Source: Brachynemurus nebulosus | Lineage: Eukaryota; Arthropoda; Insecta; Neuroptera; Myrmeleontidae | Assembly (NCBI GenBank): GCA_035578155.1 | Contig: JAPWDM010000001.1 | Location: forward strand, 170,659,498 to 170,723,497 | Direction: 5' to 3' | DNA: 64,000 nt | Shown: piece by piece, positions 1 to 12,650 of the stretch | How the letters are laid out: every line of letters starts with the position of its first letter | Numbering within the stretch: position 1 is the first letter of the stretch | Program-made: the position numbers and the translations under genes | The notes under the pieces: model-generated | The model's input: only the letters and a program-made list of their open reading frames with translations | The model's database searches: none | Told to the model about the DNA's origin: nothing

Positions 1-625
1 AGTTATAGTGCACTATATTTAAGAATGGAAGTATATAAAAATTTGTGCAACGTATAAGAGAGCTAGTTATTCTGTGAAATACAGATGTTGCTTGTTCGAA
101 TCGTAGGTGTTCCAATAGCAATTTAGTTTTAAATGCGTAGTAAACGTATGTTACAAAATATGTTGCAAAATAATATATTACGAAGAATAAAATTACAAAA
201 TCCAATTGTTGTCTATCGTCAACCTAGGCACGAATTATTATTATATCTACTTACTGCAGCAAAATCACTTGCTTAATGTTTTGATTACATTTAAATGAAG
301 ATAAATAGTTGAATTATTTGTTATTTCAAAATTTTTTGTAGTCATTAGAAACATTATGTTTAGTTATAGCAAATAAATAAATTTTTTTGATTCCGTATTT
401 AATTAAAAAAAATATTGTAGTTTTTCTATTGTAATAACTACAAGTTTTTTTCAGTGTAGAATTTTTTTTTTAATAATTTTGCTTTGTTGTATCAATCTAA
501 TAAAACCGTCAAACAATTTATTTTTCAGCTTAAAATATTGTAACTTTTATGGTGTAATTGAGGAGGCAAAGACATTTTTATAATTTTACAGTAGAAGCGT
601 TTGAAAGTTTTCATTTACATATACA

Positions 626-972
626 CAGACCCAGCTTAGCCAATAGACCAACCTAGGCCATGGCCTATGGGCGAGAGCTTTTTAGGGGCGGTAAATTTTT
701 AAAATAGGACGGAAAAATTAATAATTGACGTTTTTTTTTTTGGTCGTCACTAATTTTTTAAAGCGAAAAAAAGTAGGAATAAGGGCGGGAAATGTTTAAA
801 CAGGGCGGAAAAATTAGTAACAGGTTTTTTTTTGCTCGTCATTTATTTTTTTTTTTTAAGAGAAAGTTTGAAAAAAAGTAGGAGAAATTAAGATTTACTT
901 CTTTTCAAACAAAAGGTAGGGGCGGCATTTTTTAAGGTGCCTAGGGTCGGACTCAGGGTTAATGCGGCCCTG
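626..972. mobile_element. hAT-type MITE with perfect 8-bp target duplication
   Basis: CATATACA occurs at 618-625 and again at 973-980, directly flanking the element. The ends are imperfect inverted repeats: CAGACCCAGCTTAGCC on the left and, reverse-complemented, CAGGGCCGCATTAACCC on the right. Further in lie CCTAGGCCATGGCC and the reverse complement of GGTGCCTAGGG. The 8-bp duplication and CAG ends are hallmarks of hAT. The interior is poly-T/A with no ORF. Confidence 0.8.
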
Positions 973-1469
973 CATATACATACTTCCATGCAATAACACA
1001 TGTTTATTATTGAATTTCTATGAAACTATTAGACATAACAAAACCAAATTTCAATAGGTATATGATACTTCGGTATGGAATGTTTCAAAATTTTACAAAA
1101 TATAACTTTTTGAAAAATGTCACATAACCCCTTCATGCACTTGCCCGTTCAATTATGAGAGCATTTTGAGAATTGGTTCATTAGTTTTTCATGGAAATTC
1201 ACATTTATATAGAATAAATTTTTTTATGTAGTTTAATGTTTAATACGCAGTTAAATTTTTTTGCTAATTGCTTCAAGGCTAGTTCAGTTGTTGAGCATAT
1301 TAGGAAGAAGAAATACATAATATATTACTCATTAACTTAAAATTCATATCTTAAACTGATAAAACATTCTAAACTTAATCATGCTGTCTGTGGAAATTGA
1401 CATTTTTATACATTTTTCATTTTTTGCATATTATGATTATTCACAATGTTATTTTTGTAACTATATGTA

Positions 1470-1684
1470 CACGGAGAGAAAATTCCGATAAAAATTACTG
1501 TGCTCATACTACAATCGACGTGTAACAGGCGAACATATCCAATTCTTGTACGGTAAAATTATAAAAATTACAATAATATAACTATAATTTTTATAATTTT
1601 ACCGTACAAAATTGAATATGTTCGCCTGTTACACGTCGATTGTGGTATGACCACAGTAATTTTTATAGGAATTTTCTCTCCGTG
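1470..1684. mobile_element. Foldback MITE, CACGGAGAG ends, TA flanks
   Basis: Nearly the whole element is a palindrome: about 100-bp arms with few mismatches run from CACGGAGAGAAAATTCC to its reverse complement. It is flanked by TA on both sides (TATGTA on each side, so the duplication could be longer). The right arm is shared with the right end of 39964-40810. A transcript would fold into a long hairpin. Confidence 0.8.
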
Positions 1685-2090
1685 TATGTATGTACATGCA
1701 TTAATGCTTACCGGTAAGGTTTCAAAGATAATGCGACAAGAGGTTACGTAAACATTCTTGGAATGTTCCGAATAACAAATGAAGACAGAGAATCAACCAG
1801 CAAATTTTGCATTCGTTATTTTCAAATCTTACAAATTGTCATGATTATTAGTTATGTTGTTGTTTCTTATACAGTGTATTTCATGTTGAAGCGGTATTCC
1901 TATGTGACGCCTAGAATTTTAAACTTATTTTAGGATTTCTTTCTGTATCAAAATAAAATGCAATCTTTTCAGTTTTTTTATATATTTCTATTTGCATCTT
2001 GGACTGTACGAAAAAATTTTTCCTTACTCAATTTTACAATGTTTTGTTTATGTTTTTTAGGGTCAAAGTGGACTCCTCAAAAAAAAAAAT

Positions 2091-2430
2091 ACCCCTGTCG
2101 CAGCATCCTGCATAACATAGCGAATTTCCGTTTATAAAAATCCGTTTTTCTGTGATTTTTCACCCTTTTAAGTGATTTTTCCTCCTCTTTCTAATGGTGT
2201 AAATAAATGTCAAAAAAAAATTTTAACTTTAGAAAATTTTGGCAAAAAACTAATTTTTTTCACGAAAAATGGTCAAAAAAACCATGTTCTAGGCATCCGA
2301 CATGGCTGGCTAACGAATTTGTCCAACGGTGTGGGACTAAATATAAATTTAATACATAAATTTTAGTGAATATTATTTTTGGTTTCTAGGGACCCCAAAA
2401 CAAATTTCTATTATAGTCTCGGAGATTTAT
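2091..2430 (+). mobile_element. AGCGAATTTCC-family element, copy A (partial)
   Basis: It opens with CCCCTGTCGCAGCATCCTGC then ATAACATAGCGAATTTCC, the 5' signature of a family with at least six copies in the window. The middle contains the family stretch GTGAATATTATTTTTGGTTT and the CCCCAAAACAAATTTCT block. This copy has no (TA)n core and its 3' end is lost. No transposase ORF. Confidence 0.65.
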
Positions 2431-2590
2431 TTCGGAGCTCTAAAAAATAGAACTTTCTTCGGAACCCTAAAAAACGGCATATAAGTAACATACAAACATA
2501 TACATATGTATGACGTATATGACTTATATACAATCTATATATCTTCCTGTACCACAAACACATTCTTTCATATAATTATGCATATAGGTA

Positions 2591-3180
<590 letters not shown>

Positions 3181-4781
3181 AAAAACATGAGTGGATGGTG
3201 GGCAGTGTATCGCCATTTGTAATGACCTAAAATTAAAAAAATCACCCATATTCTTGTTTTATAGATTTATCTCTACCGTCAAATAAAAAAATGGCCGAGT
3301 TTTAAAAAAAAAATTTCAAAAATTGTGATTTTTTCATTGAAAATCGAGAAAAAAACTAAGAAATTATTATTAGAAATAAATAATTCTAGTTCGAACAATA
3401 ACCACTAGTGTACAGAACAACGTCTAAAATTATAGTCCGATCGGTTTATTAGGATTTCGTCTCTACGGCCCACCGTCAGTCAAAAAAAATGTAGTTTCTA
3501 GGAAGAAGTGTTTAAAGTTTTAGTAGCAAATTTTTCATAAAATATATCATAATTAGGAAAAAAATATTTTCATAAAAAATATATATTGACTAGACTTTGT
3601 CAGACAAAATGATCCTTAAAAAAGTCGGGGTCTATAATGTTTTGAACTGAGGGGCTATAAACTTTTTTGCTTTGCAGTCATAAACAAAAAAAATATTTTT
3701 AATTTTGTTTGAAAGGCCAATTTTATTGTTATTCACATTTTGTTTTATAAGTATATGTATATCTAGGTCAGAGCAGAGGTATATATTTTCCAAATAACAG
3801 CAAATTTTTTGCCCCCTCCCCTCAAAAATATTATGCATTCCAGCACTGTTGGGATACAATGTACTCCGTTCCCGGATACTTATCGACATCAGCTACACCT
3901 GGTTCACAGAGTAACGCTTCCGCTACTTCCTAAGGATCATTTTCTTAGAGCGCTAACACTATATGCTATTCGCTGTACGGTTTTCTGTATGCTATAACTT
4001 TGTAAGTAATTTGAATTTCGATCTACAATTTCCACAGTACACTCTCAATGTATTTTACTTTCAAAATATATATTTAAAAAAATTCGAAAATTTTGAAACG
4101 TCACATGGGAATACCGCCTTAACCACATAGTAGCTCGTCATTAAATTGTTCTTGAAAGAAATAATAGTATGGAAACTTATCCAGAGAATAAAATCTTATG
4201 GACAAAAAAATATTATTATTTAGTTTTCAACGAGCTTAATGAAGTTTTATTTCTTTTCATTTGACTCTTTATTTTGTGACGTGAGAAAATTTTCATAGCC
4301 ACTTTTGAGTACGGAAAATTGAAAAGCACTGACAAAACGACCAGATATGATTCAACTATGAAGACACATTGCTTACTACGGAACCTTAAAAATATGTTAC
4401 GTTTTACATCACATATCACATTACCGGCGTGTAAGCAAATGTAAAAATGAGTGCTGTGTTCTATGTCTGTTATTTTCAAATAAAAATATTGAAAGAATAG
4501 ATTAATTAAAATGAATGAACATTTTTTACAGTCTCATAATCAAGTATTTTTATTACGAAGTAGTTAATTCTCAAGTTTATAGCATTACTAGTAATAAAAA
4601 TTACGAAAAAAATTTTGTAACAAATTATAAAAAGAAGTATAGATTTAAATTTTAAAAGCTATTTGCAATTTTTTATTAACTATTTATGTGAAGAGAAGTT
4701 TACTAATATTTTTATTTGAAGTTAGTAGTTTAGTATTTTAGTGACAGATTTTTAACATTTGTACGATTTATTTTTTCAAAA

Positions 4782-4866
4782 ATGAAAATATATTTTTTTA
4801 TTTGTTTATTTGTTTTGTATTGTTTCGTTGAAATTCAAGAAGTATTAACGTCAGAAAGTACACAAC
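4782..4866 (+). CDS. SVWC gene exon 1 (signal peptide)
   Basis: This exon encodes 28 full codons plus one base of codon 29. It contains the whole hydrophobic leader and a short Ser/Glu/Thr-rich stretch. The donor reads C|GTAAGTG, a near-perfect consensus. Because the leader sits alone on a phase-1 exon, it could in principle be joined to any downstream phase-1 exon; see the SVWC-like blocks at 33168 and 43493. Confidence 0.8.
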
Positions 4867-7800
4867 GTAAGTGTTTAGCTAGATATTAATTGTTGAATTA
4901 TATGCAAAATTTTTGAAGTACCTAGTAATCTATTTTTTTAAATGATAGAACTTTATTGTTAAATAAAACATGTATGAATTCACAGTCAAAAAATTTGTGT
5001 TAAAATTAACACATTTCACATGTCCAGAACGGTCCACTCAATTTTTTGTGTTATTTTAACACAAAGTATATGTGTCAAATTTTTCCACAAGATTTGTGTG
5101 AATGATTTAACACACAAGAGGACATACATTTTTGTGTTAATTTTTCAGATTTATTAGAGAGGTAGTTGTTAAAATTTTTTATTCAATAGTTTATTTCCAC
5201 GGCAGCTTAAGATATTTGAAAGTCGTCAAAAATTATAACAATTTTGTTCATATATTATTATAAATAAGGCTCAAAGAACACAAAGTAAGTCAGTTCTTTG
5301 TAAAAATTCTTACTTGTTTCCATATATACCATGTGAGTTTTTTGAGAGTTGCCATTCTTATTACAGCCAAATTTGTATGATACAAATGGTACTGAAAAAG
5401 GTTCTTTTCTTGGATGTAATAGAAATGTAACCAACCAGAACATTATCGATTGAAGTAGCTTCAAGTACGCAGAATTGTGCCATGTGATATAAAAAACTAG
5501 TTATGTAAAAATTTGTAAAATACGTAAAAAGCTGTAAAAAACCGTAAAAAATTGTAGAAAATTGTAAAAAATGTAATTTACCTAAATCATTTGTCATTTC
5601 ACTGACAAACAATTTATTTTGACGGTTATTACTTGTTTATAAGTTCACATGATAAAACGTGTAAACAAAATTTCGACACAAAAATGATTTTCTGCTGGTG
5701 GAAGGCCATCCACAAGACCACAACTGACTACAAAGCTTTAAATTTCCAAATTAACAAACTGAGTTTCGACAGATCAAAAAAAATACTACATATTTATCTC
5801 TCTTTAAATTTTAATAACAATAAAAACACTAATGATAATGATGATGAAGATAATTGATACTTTTAATAAAATTTAACTGAATAAATAAAAATCTTTTTAA
5901 TATTGAATTCTTAAATAAACTATTCTATCAAAACTAACCTTTCTTTTTCCTGTTTGTCCCCATTTATATTTTTAATTTTCAAATTACTTAATTATTAAGT
6001 TTTACTTTGCGAATATAGCAAATACTTCAATAGCAAATATGGAATACCATCAGTAACGCTTACATATCTATTAAATTTAAAAAAATTTTTTTTTTACATT
6101 TTTTAGAGTTTTTTTTTATCAAAACAAATATGTGTAAATTACAAAGTTTTTTTACATGTAAAAAACAGTGTAATTTACCCGAAGTAAATTACACGCACAA
6201 CTCTACAAGTACGTATGCATATTTTTACCGCCAAATTGATAAATTGAAGAAAAATTCAAAAATTAAACTTGGGTAAAAATTTCTTTTTCCTCATTTATGT
6301 TCTTAATTAATGCATTATATCAATTTTATCGAGAAATTAATATATAGTCTCATTTAAAAATCTATAAGTTTGTATCATAGCTCGAAAACCATAAGAGCTA
6401 TAAAGCTTCTGACTATCGGTTGCCCCCGTCGATATCTACAACTCTTATTTGAACAATTTTTGGATTAAATCAACGGTTTGGCTGTAAGAAAAATGGCAAC
6501 TCCCGAAATACGAAATATATTTTTCTCAAAACGGTACAATATTTTACAAAAATTTTATGTAATTACAATACTTCACTTAATTTTGGGTACGTACAACTAG
6601 TGCTTAACCCTAACCTAACATGTACAATTCTAAGTAATACAATACATGAGAAAACTATAATTTTTAGTGACTCTATACGAAAAAACTAATTATTAATGAC
6701 TCTATACAAAGGAAAATTGGCAACTCTCAAAAAACTCACACAGTATATTCCAAAATGTATGTAATAAAAAAGATGAGAGTAGTTCTTATTATTAAACAAA
6801 ATCGAAAAATTATAAGTTTTTTTCAGTTATTGACGAATATAGTTTTCTTAAACGTTTAAAAATGATTTTTTGTGACTGAATCTGTAACAAAATAACCTTA
6901 AAATATAAGAAAATTGTTTCATTTTTAAACGTTTAATAAAACTATATTCGTCAATAACTGAAGAAAACTTATAATTTTTCGGTTTTGTTTAATAATAATA
7001 AGTGCTCTCATCTTTTTTATTATAACGAGCCTTTCAAAATGATTGAACTGCCAAGGTAATTGCTGAACCCAAAACTTATTTCACGGTAACTACATAGTAC
7101 ATATTTTCTGTAAAACTACATTCCCTTTTCCAAACAACATGCCACGCTATTCAATGTTATACGTATACATAATTTTGATCATTTTTATGAAGAGCGGCAA
7201 TATTTTTATTTGCACACACTTTTTGTGACCTTAGCACTTCAATCAGTTAGAAACACTCTGTATATATTTTGGTGGATATACTTATATTCTAATGTAACTT
7301 TCATACTTATAACATTCTTTTGCTCTACACAAAGATTGTGTTTCTTCATTGTTGTTCAAAACAGGTTAACATTTTTATTCTGTTAAATCGAAGTTTGTGT
7401 TAATATTTTCATTTAACACAAACACGAAATGTTACATTAACGCAGGGTTGTGTTACTTATTTAACACAAAAATAACCACTAGTTTTTTTTTACGCAAAAC
7501 ACAAATTTTTTTACTGTTAAGTTGCAGACAAGTTATTTTTTTTTAATTTATGCTTTGAAAGTCATTTCCAGCAGGAACCTCAAAAAATATATTTCTATAA
7601 AAAGTTGCCAAAATTTAATAGTTTTCCGAATTTTTTTTACACGATGGCAAAGACCGGAAGAGTCGTATAACATACGTTTTTGAACCATTATCCTAGAAGT
7701 AAGCGGGTTTTCGAAATAAAGTAATTTTTGTGATTGAAAATTCGTTATGTTATAACGACAGGCGTATTTAATTTAACAAACATACCTATTATTAAAGCTT

Positions 7801-8884
7801 CTATCACTTAAAAGAATACCTTGTAGGTATATGCAATGCAATTAGCTAGAAATATTCAAATTTTAAACTTTTTAGCAACCGGTACTTGTACTTTTGGTGG
7901 AATTGAATATCCGGCCGACACTGGTGAATGGATAGGTGTTGGCGGTGATAGATGTGGCTTGTGGAAATGTGAGAACAACGGAACACGTGTTTTTGGTAAG
8001 GGGTAAGTAAATTAAAAGTAAAAAAAAAAAAGTTACGTAACACGAGCGTCAGTAATAATATTATTCACATTACATAACGTGTAGATCGTAGAGCTTAAAT
8101 TTTTAGCCCGTGATAATCCTCATACGAATCGAAAAATCCTAGTATGTTTTCAAGAATAAGGGTAACGGTCTGTATGAAATATGTATAAAAGCTAACAAAA
8201 ATCGATACTGCCAGAAATTCAAAAAACAGGAAATTTGAATTTATATTCAGTGCAACTGCGTTTCGGGATTTTTAATTTTTTGTATCTTAATACACTAAAT
8301 AACTAGACTACTAAGACGTATACACGATTTTTAAATACATATAACATAGTGTTGACCTATGAGTCACGGTAACTATAATGTTATTTATGAGAATTGAAAA
8401 TGACTCATTTCAAAAATGAAATTTTGTCACATATAAAAGTTATTATAATTTCTGTTATCCTTTTTCAATATATTAGATAGTAGATCTTGTGAGAGGTAGC
8501 TATATTACGAGCTTGTCTGATACATAAATTTATGTGAATGAGTCATTTTCAGTTGTCGTTATTTTTACCTTGCCCGATGTACGCTTTATACGGAATTGTT
8601 GACGTAGTACAACTTTGCGTCAATGTATTGAAAATATTGCCTGCATCTGGGGAAGTTTACTGAGTAGACGCGCGCTATATCAGTATTATATTAATTTTAG
8701 TATCTTAGAAAAAAATAATTTTTACATTTTTTATAGGTGTCCAAAATCTTTAATGTCACTTGAAGATCTTGATCATCTTGTCAATTGTGAAGATTATAAT
8801 GCCGTGGAATATCCAGACTGTTGCAATCGAAAAAAATGTACATTTAAATATGGTGCGAAAATAGAAGTTAAATATTTTCCTTGA
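4782..8884 (+). CDS. Secreted single-domain von Willebrand factor C (SVWC/Vago-type) peptide, three exons
   Basis: Exons 4782-4866, 7876-8002 and 8737-8884 join in frame (phases 1 and 2, all GT-AG) into 119 codons plus TGA? no: the stop is the TGA at 8882-8884. Residues 1 to about 20 form a hydrophobic signal peptide starting MKIYFF. The mature chain has eight cysteines at residues 33, 55, 60, 72, 88, 99, 100 and 105, with the family hallmarks Cys-Pro at 72-73 and Tyr-Pro-x-Cys-Cys at 96-100. That is the complete single-domain VWC pattern, and the size is normal for the family. Asn63-Gly-Thr is a possible N-glycosylation site. In arthropods such proteins are secreted to hemolymph or glands; Vago members are antiviral or immune-inducible signals. 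The exact role here cannot be told from sequence. The start was chosen because the ATG is preceded by CAAAA and gives an intact signal peptide. The splice model is seen by eye, not confirmed by RNA. Confidence 0.86.
4983..5150. mobile_element. MITE, ACAGTnAAAAAA / TTTGTGTT family, copy 1
   Basis: It begins ACAGTCAAAAAATTTGTGTT and is full of inverted GTGTTAA/TTAACAC words. It is related to 7378-7520 and 22602-22745. It lies at the 5' side of intron 1 of the SVWC gene. Confidence 0.5.
6761..7025. repeat. Foldback (long inverted repeat) in intron 1
   Basis: Arms 6761-6867 and 6919-7025 are near-perfect reverse complements (for example ATTGACGAATATAGTTTT against AAAACTATATTCGTCAAT) around a loop of about 50 bases. 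Pre-mRNA of the SVWC gene would carry this hairpin. Confidence 0.85.
7378..7520. mobile_element. MITE, ACAGTnAAAAAA / TTTGTGTT family, copy 2
   Basis: It reads CTGTTAAATCGAAGTTTGTG on the left and ends ACACAAATTTTTTTACTGT. It is the reverse complement of the copy at 22602-22745 over nearly its full length. It sits about 350 bp upstream of exon 2. Confidence 0.65.
7876..8002 (+). CDS. SVWC gene exon 2 (first half of domain)
   Basis: The acceptor is TTTTTAG at 7875 and the donor is GG|GTAAGT. The exon encodes residues 29-70 plus two bases of codon 71, with domain cysteines 1-3 (residues 33, 55, 60) and the Asn-Gly-Thr sequon. An alternative upstream donor (G|GTAAGG at 7996) would break the join to exon 3, so the 8003 donor is preferred. 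The opposite strand of this stretch is also open but has no gene-like features. Confidence 0.85.
8737..8884 (+). CDS. SVWC gene exon 3 (second half of domain)
   Basis: The acceptor is TTTTTTATAG at 8736. The exon completes Gly71 and encodes Cys-Pro, Cys88, the Tyr-Pro-Asp-Cys-Cys motif and Cys105, then a basic/aromatic tail ending Lys-Tyr-Phe-Pro and the stop. Reading upstream of the acceptor in this frame is also open but gives A+T-driven residues without similarity to the family. Confidence 0.85.
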
Positions 8885-8927
8885 AAATATTATATACTTA
8901 TATAATTTGTTGTATAACAAGCTTATA

Positions 8928-8937
8928 AATAAATAAA
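8928..8937 (+). promoter_or_regulatory. Polyadenylation signals of the SVWC gene
   Basis: Two overlapping AATAAA hexamers (8928-8933 and 8932-8937) lie 44-53 bases after the stop codon, which implies a short 3' UTR. This supports 8884 as the true end of the gene. Confidence 0.7.
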
Positions 8938-8940
8938 AAA

Positions 8941-9654
8941 TTGACTGAGACGACATTATGATTTACCGATCCTTGTCTTTACCTATTGTATAGTTAAGTC
9001 GCTGATATAGCCGCCCGGAGTAGATAAAAAAATACTCTTCTAAATACAATTCTCAGTTCTTTGGTGCAGTGTACTATAAAATTGTGTATATATGTTAAAA
9101 AATTAGTTATGTGCGTGGTCTTTGAAGAACAGCAAATTTTCTATCTGGGGAAGTTTCAGTTTAACTTATTCTGGCTTTCAGAATCAATTTCATGTTGCTC
9201 CAATGATGGCCATTCTTTTCAAAAATGTGAATTTTTTTTTCACAATATTCCTCTATATTCCCGATTTACTACGTTATTCCACTACTAAAATTTCTGTTAA
9301 TTAATGGTATTTTTAATGGTATTCGAATAATGGTTTCATCGATTCTATAAAAAAATTTAATGGATACTTGCTCCATTTGTGCTTTTATTGCCAAAAAATT
9401 AATTAGCTTTTTTTATTATGAACAGTCAAAAACATATCGTAAGCTGAGTACACATTTTAAAAAATTTTTGTAGATGGTTGTTTTGATAGTCAAACAAACA
9501 AAACACTATCAGAAACAAAAATTTTAAAAATGGACATACCAATACTCATCTGGCGATATTATCAAAAGCAGATTTTCGGGCACTTGGAGGTGCAACATGA
9601 TTGCCTATATGAAGGGGTAATGCAATGCCGATTGCCTATACTAAAGTAATGTAT
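8941..9654. other. Gene-free stretch after the SVWC gene
   Basis: A+T-rich. Open frames at 9061-9304 on the plus strand are Phe/Ile-rich, overlap each other in two frames and show no family motif. I see nothing else. Confidence 0.5.
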
Positions 9655-9930
9655 GATGAATTTAAGATAATTTAGCTTAATATTAATAGATTTGAGCGTT
9701 ACTTTTGTCACGTGTTTGTTTGCCTTTTGTCACATGTAATGTAATCTTGTTTTTCTTGATTTTCGGATTCTCCCACTACCCCGCCCCTTCCATTTCCACA
9801 TCACATACCACTCCCCCTTCATATAGTATAGGTAGATAATATATAAGGCATGTATCGAAACAATATTGTCACAGTTTCAAAAATAAAAGTGGTATTTTCC
9901 AAAGTATTTGTTTATTATTTATAATCTAGC
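9655..9930. repeat. Dispersed repeat shared with 54480-54640
   Basis: The block ending GAAACAATATTGTCACAGTTT...AAAGTGGTATTTT...TTTGTTTATTATTTA recurs at 54528-54600. The word ATTAATAGATTTGAGCGTTAC near 9685-9710 recurs inverted near 54610-54640. This points to one dispersed A+T-rich element of unknown class. Confidence 0.5.
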
Positions 9931-10811
9931 TTAACCTAATCAAACCTAAGAATTAACATGGTCATAACAGCTTTGAACTGGTCTCTTTATGTCACCCCTG
10001 TTAGTGTTGTTGTCACTGTTACACTGCTATGTATTATAATGTAAAATTGTATTATAGGTTTTTTGATTTTTATTAGAAACAAAATTTTCCTTCTATTTTA
10101 GTTTGAAATTATTCTAGTATCATAATATTATGTGTTAAAAACTAATTAACCAAGGTAATTATACGGTAATAAAAAAGGAAACGAAATTAGTCAAGACAAA
10201 GAAATAAGCTGTCACTGCTATGGTCATTGCTTTGCTCGCTAAAAAATTCTCTGTTAGGCCCGCCTCTGTTCAACTATAATTATTGTACAAAAAACCGATC
10301 ATATTCGGAAAACACAACGAAAGTATTGATTTTAATTAAAAGATCTTATCGTACACATATGACCAGATTACAGTATATTTCACAACTATAACTATAGAAC
10401 GGTTGGAACAATTAAAATGACACTGGCAACTACAGAAACAATACCAATAATTCAAAAGTGCTATAGTAGCAAAACATGGAAACAGCAATATTCCATATAT
10501 TTCGTACATATACATACATACACAGCTCTTAATTTTAGTATGCATAAGCTGCAGTGTAAGTATTAATTTACACTCTTCTTGAATACGAGGAAATACATAT
10601 TTACAATTCTCAGTTGGCACTATACCTAATACTTATGTGTACATAAGAACCGTTTCAACGTACAGTTCACAACAAAAATATATCGACAATCTTAAAACAA
10701 ATAAGTTTCGTCACTGTTCCGTCAGAGAAATCACCGTCGGCCTAGAAAACTAACAAAAGTTTTTATTTTGGAAATGAAATTAAAAATTCTGCTAACAGTT
10801 TTTTTTAAGTA
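9931..10811. other. Gene-free stretch
   Basis: A+T-rich single-copy-looking DNA. The minus-strand open frame 10336-10620 encodes Cys/Tyr-rich text with no motif and no splice context. I see no supportable feature. Confidence 0.45.
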
Positions 10812-11858
10812 CACTGAGAAAAAATTACAGTAAAAATTACGGAGCTGCCTCCGGTAAACCAGACTCAAGTGACCAGTCCGTAGGAAATTATCAAACAAAA
10901 ATATAAAAAATGCCTTTCAAACATTATTTTTTACGATTCATTTGAAAATTTTTCCGGTACACCTTAAGAATTTTTCCTATACAGCTCCGTAAAATTCGAT
11001 GGGCTCGTAAAATTTCAAGTGGATACCGGGAAAATTTACTTAATTATTTGTAAAATTATACTAGACATAGAAGAATTTTTACGGAGCTACTGTGTAATCA
11101 TTATTTGTTATCTCTATTTTCTCTTTGAAACTTGTATTTCAGCATCCCTCTCATACAAGCATCACCAGCATCACACAGAACTGAGAATAAACAAGCACGC
11201 AACCGACCGCACCTAGTTCGCTTCGCACCATTGTCTAACACGGCTTAACGCGACCAGGTTCAGTAATAATCGAGCGAGGGTAGTGAGTGCATGTTTATCA
11301 TGGAGTGTTATCATTTTTTTTTTTTTATAATAAACTATTTAATGGACTTTACATTTAAAACAAAAAATTGTTATTTGTGTTTCATGAATTGTTGTTTATT
11401 TTTTATTTTAATTGTTGTATGTTTTTTACATGTATTGATGTTTATTGAAACATGTTTTTCCACAAATTATTGTTATTGTGCTTATTGTTAAAAATTTTGA
11501 TCATGTAATATGTCAAATAAAGATTCTATATATGTTTTTCCACAAATAATAAAAAACCACAAAACATTTTTTCAATATTAATAATTTGATTTTAATCCTT
11601 ACCCTTCTATCAATATCCTTTAAACTATTTTAATTCAATTATGTATTAATAAATAAAAAAAAAAAACCTTATAAATAATACGGTAAGAGAGTAGAATTTT
11701 TCCTGTACAGCGCCGAAAGTTTTACGGAGCCTTAGGATAATTTTTACTATACTCATCGTACTTTTTCCTTTGCCTGTCACTTATGCCCGCATTACCAGAG
11801 AGCTCCGTAATTTTGTACTAGAAATTTCCGTAAAAATTACCGTATTTTTTTCTCAGTG
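10812..11858. mobile_element. CACTGAGA-ended element with TA flanks
   Basis: Ends CACTGAGAAAAAATTAC and the reverse complement of TTTTTTTCTCAGTG are flanked by TA (10810-10811 and 11859-11860). Short ACGGAGCT / AGCTCCGT words recur inside in both orientations. The two open frames inside (11019-11216 and 11291-11491) are hydrophobic, A+T-driven text without transposase motifs. Confidence 0.72.
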
Positions 11859-12504
11859 TAATATCTACAAATATTTGGTGTAAATATTATTTTGTTGTAG
11901 ACTGTAATACCTTACGATTATAAACTATCTACTAATTCCATACATTATCTAAAACATGCATGCATATCAAATAATATTTCATTACAGTTTGCCTTTGATC
12001 ATACATGGAATTTTCGCCCTAGAAACAGTTTTCGTATCAATAATACATAATAATGAAACACCATGAGTACAGAAACTGTTGTTAGCTAAGTTCCAACCAA
12101 TTTCGGCTCAGTAAAGATAGAACAGTTGGTAAATCTTGGTCTATTTTATATTTACCTGATTATCCGGTAGTAAAGAATCAATTGCGTTTTCGAAAAAAAA
12201 AACACTCCTCAATTCTACCCAAACTCCTTTAAAATTATTCTTTATTCAAAATTTGTCGTAAAGTTATTAGTTTTCGCGAACTGTATATCCCACCAAAAAC
12301 ATAGATAAATGTGAAATAGGCAAGTTTAATTATATTGTGTCAGCCGAAAAAAGAATTGAAATGCAAACCTAGTTTTCGTGCAGAATCGGAATAACATAAA
12401 TTGATTTAAAAAATACCCATTCGGCTTAACAACGTGATGCTTAAAAAAAAATCATCTGGAGACTTATCCGAAAGTCAGATAAATAGAAGATTAATAGATG
12501 AACC

Positions 12505-12650
12505 TATAATGACAAAACGCCAAACTATTTTGACACTATTTTGACAGTTGATATAATTTATATGAAATTGTTGACGTCATACGACGTGGTGTCTGAGTTG
12601 GTAAGGTTCCACTTGACATCTTATGACGCCAGTGATCGTCAAAGTATTAA
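12505..12650. mobile_element. Diverged copy of the 155-bp TTAA MITE
   Basis: It shares ACTATTTTGACAG, TTTATATGAAATTGTTGACG and TACGACGTGGTGT with the better-preserved copy at 16958-17112. The termini are eroded. Confidence 0.6.

Larger units (their letters stand above)
4867..7875 (+). other. Intron 1 of the SVWC gene, loaded with MITEs
   Basis: About 3.0 kb, much longer than intron 2 (734 bp, 8003-8736). It holds two members of an ACAGTAAAAAA..TTTGTGTT repeat family (about 4983-5150 and 7378-7520) and a foldback element (6761-7025). It carries no other coding signal I can support; small open frames at 5258-5857 are low-complexity. Confidence 0.75.

Noticed and set aside
70..115. Possible tRNA 3' half (TTCGAATC with a following stem)
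   Set aside because: No A box or cloverleaf could be folded upstream; a chance match to the T loop.
11291..11491. Hydrophobic 66-codon ORF as a possible leader exon for downstream SVWC-like blocks
   Set aside because: It lies inside a CACTGAGA-ended transposon, and the text follows from T-rich DNA; no suitable donor in phase 1 was seen.
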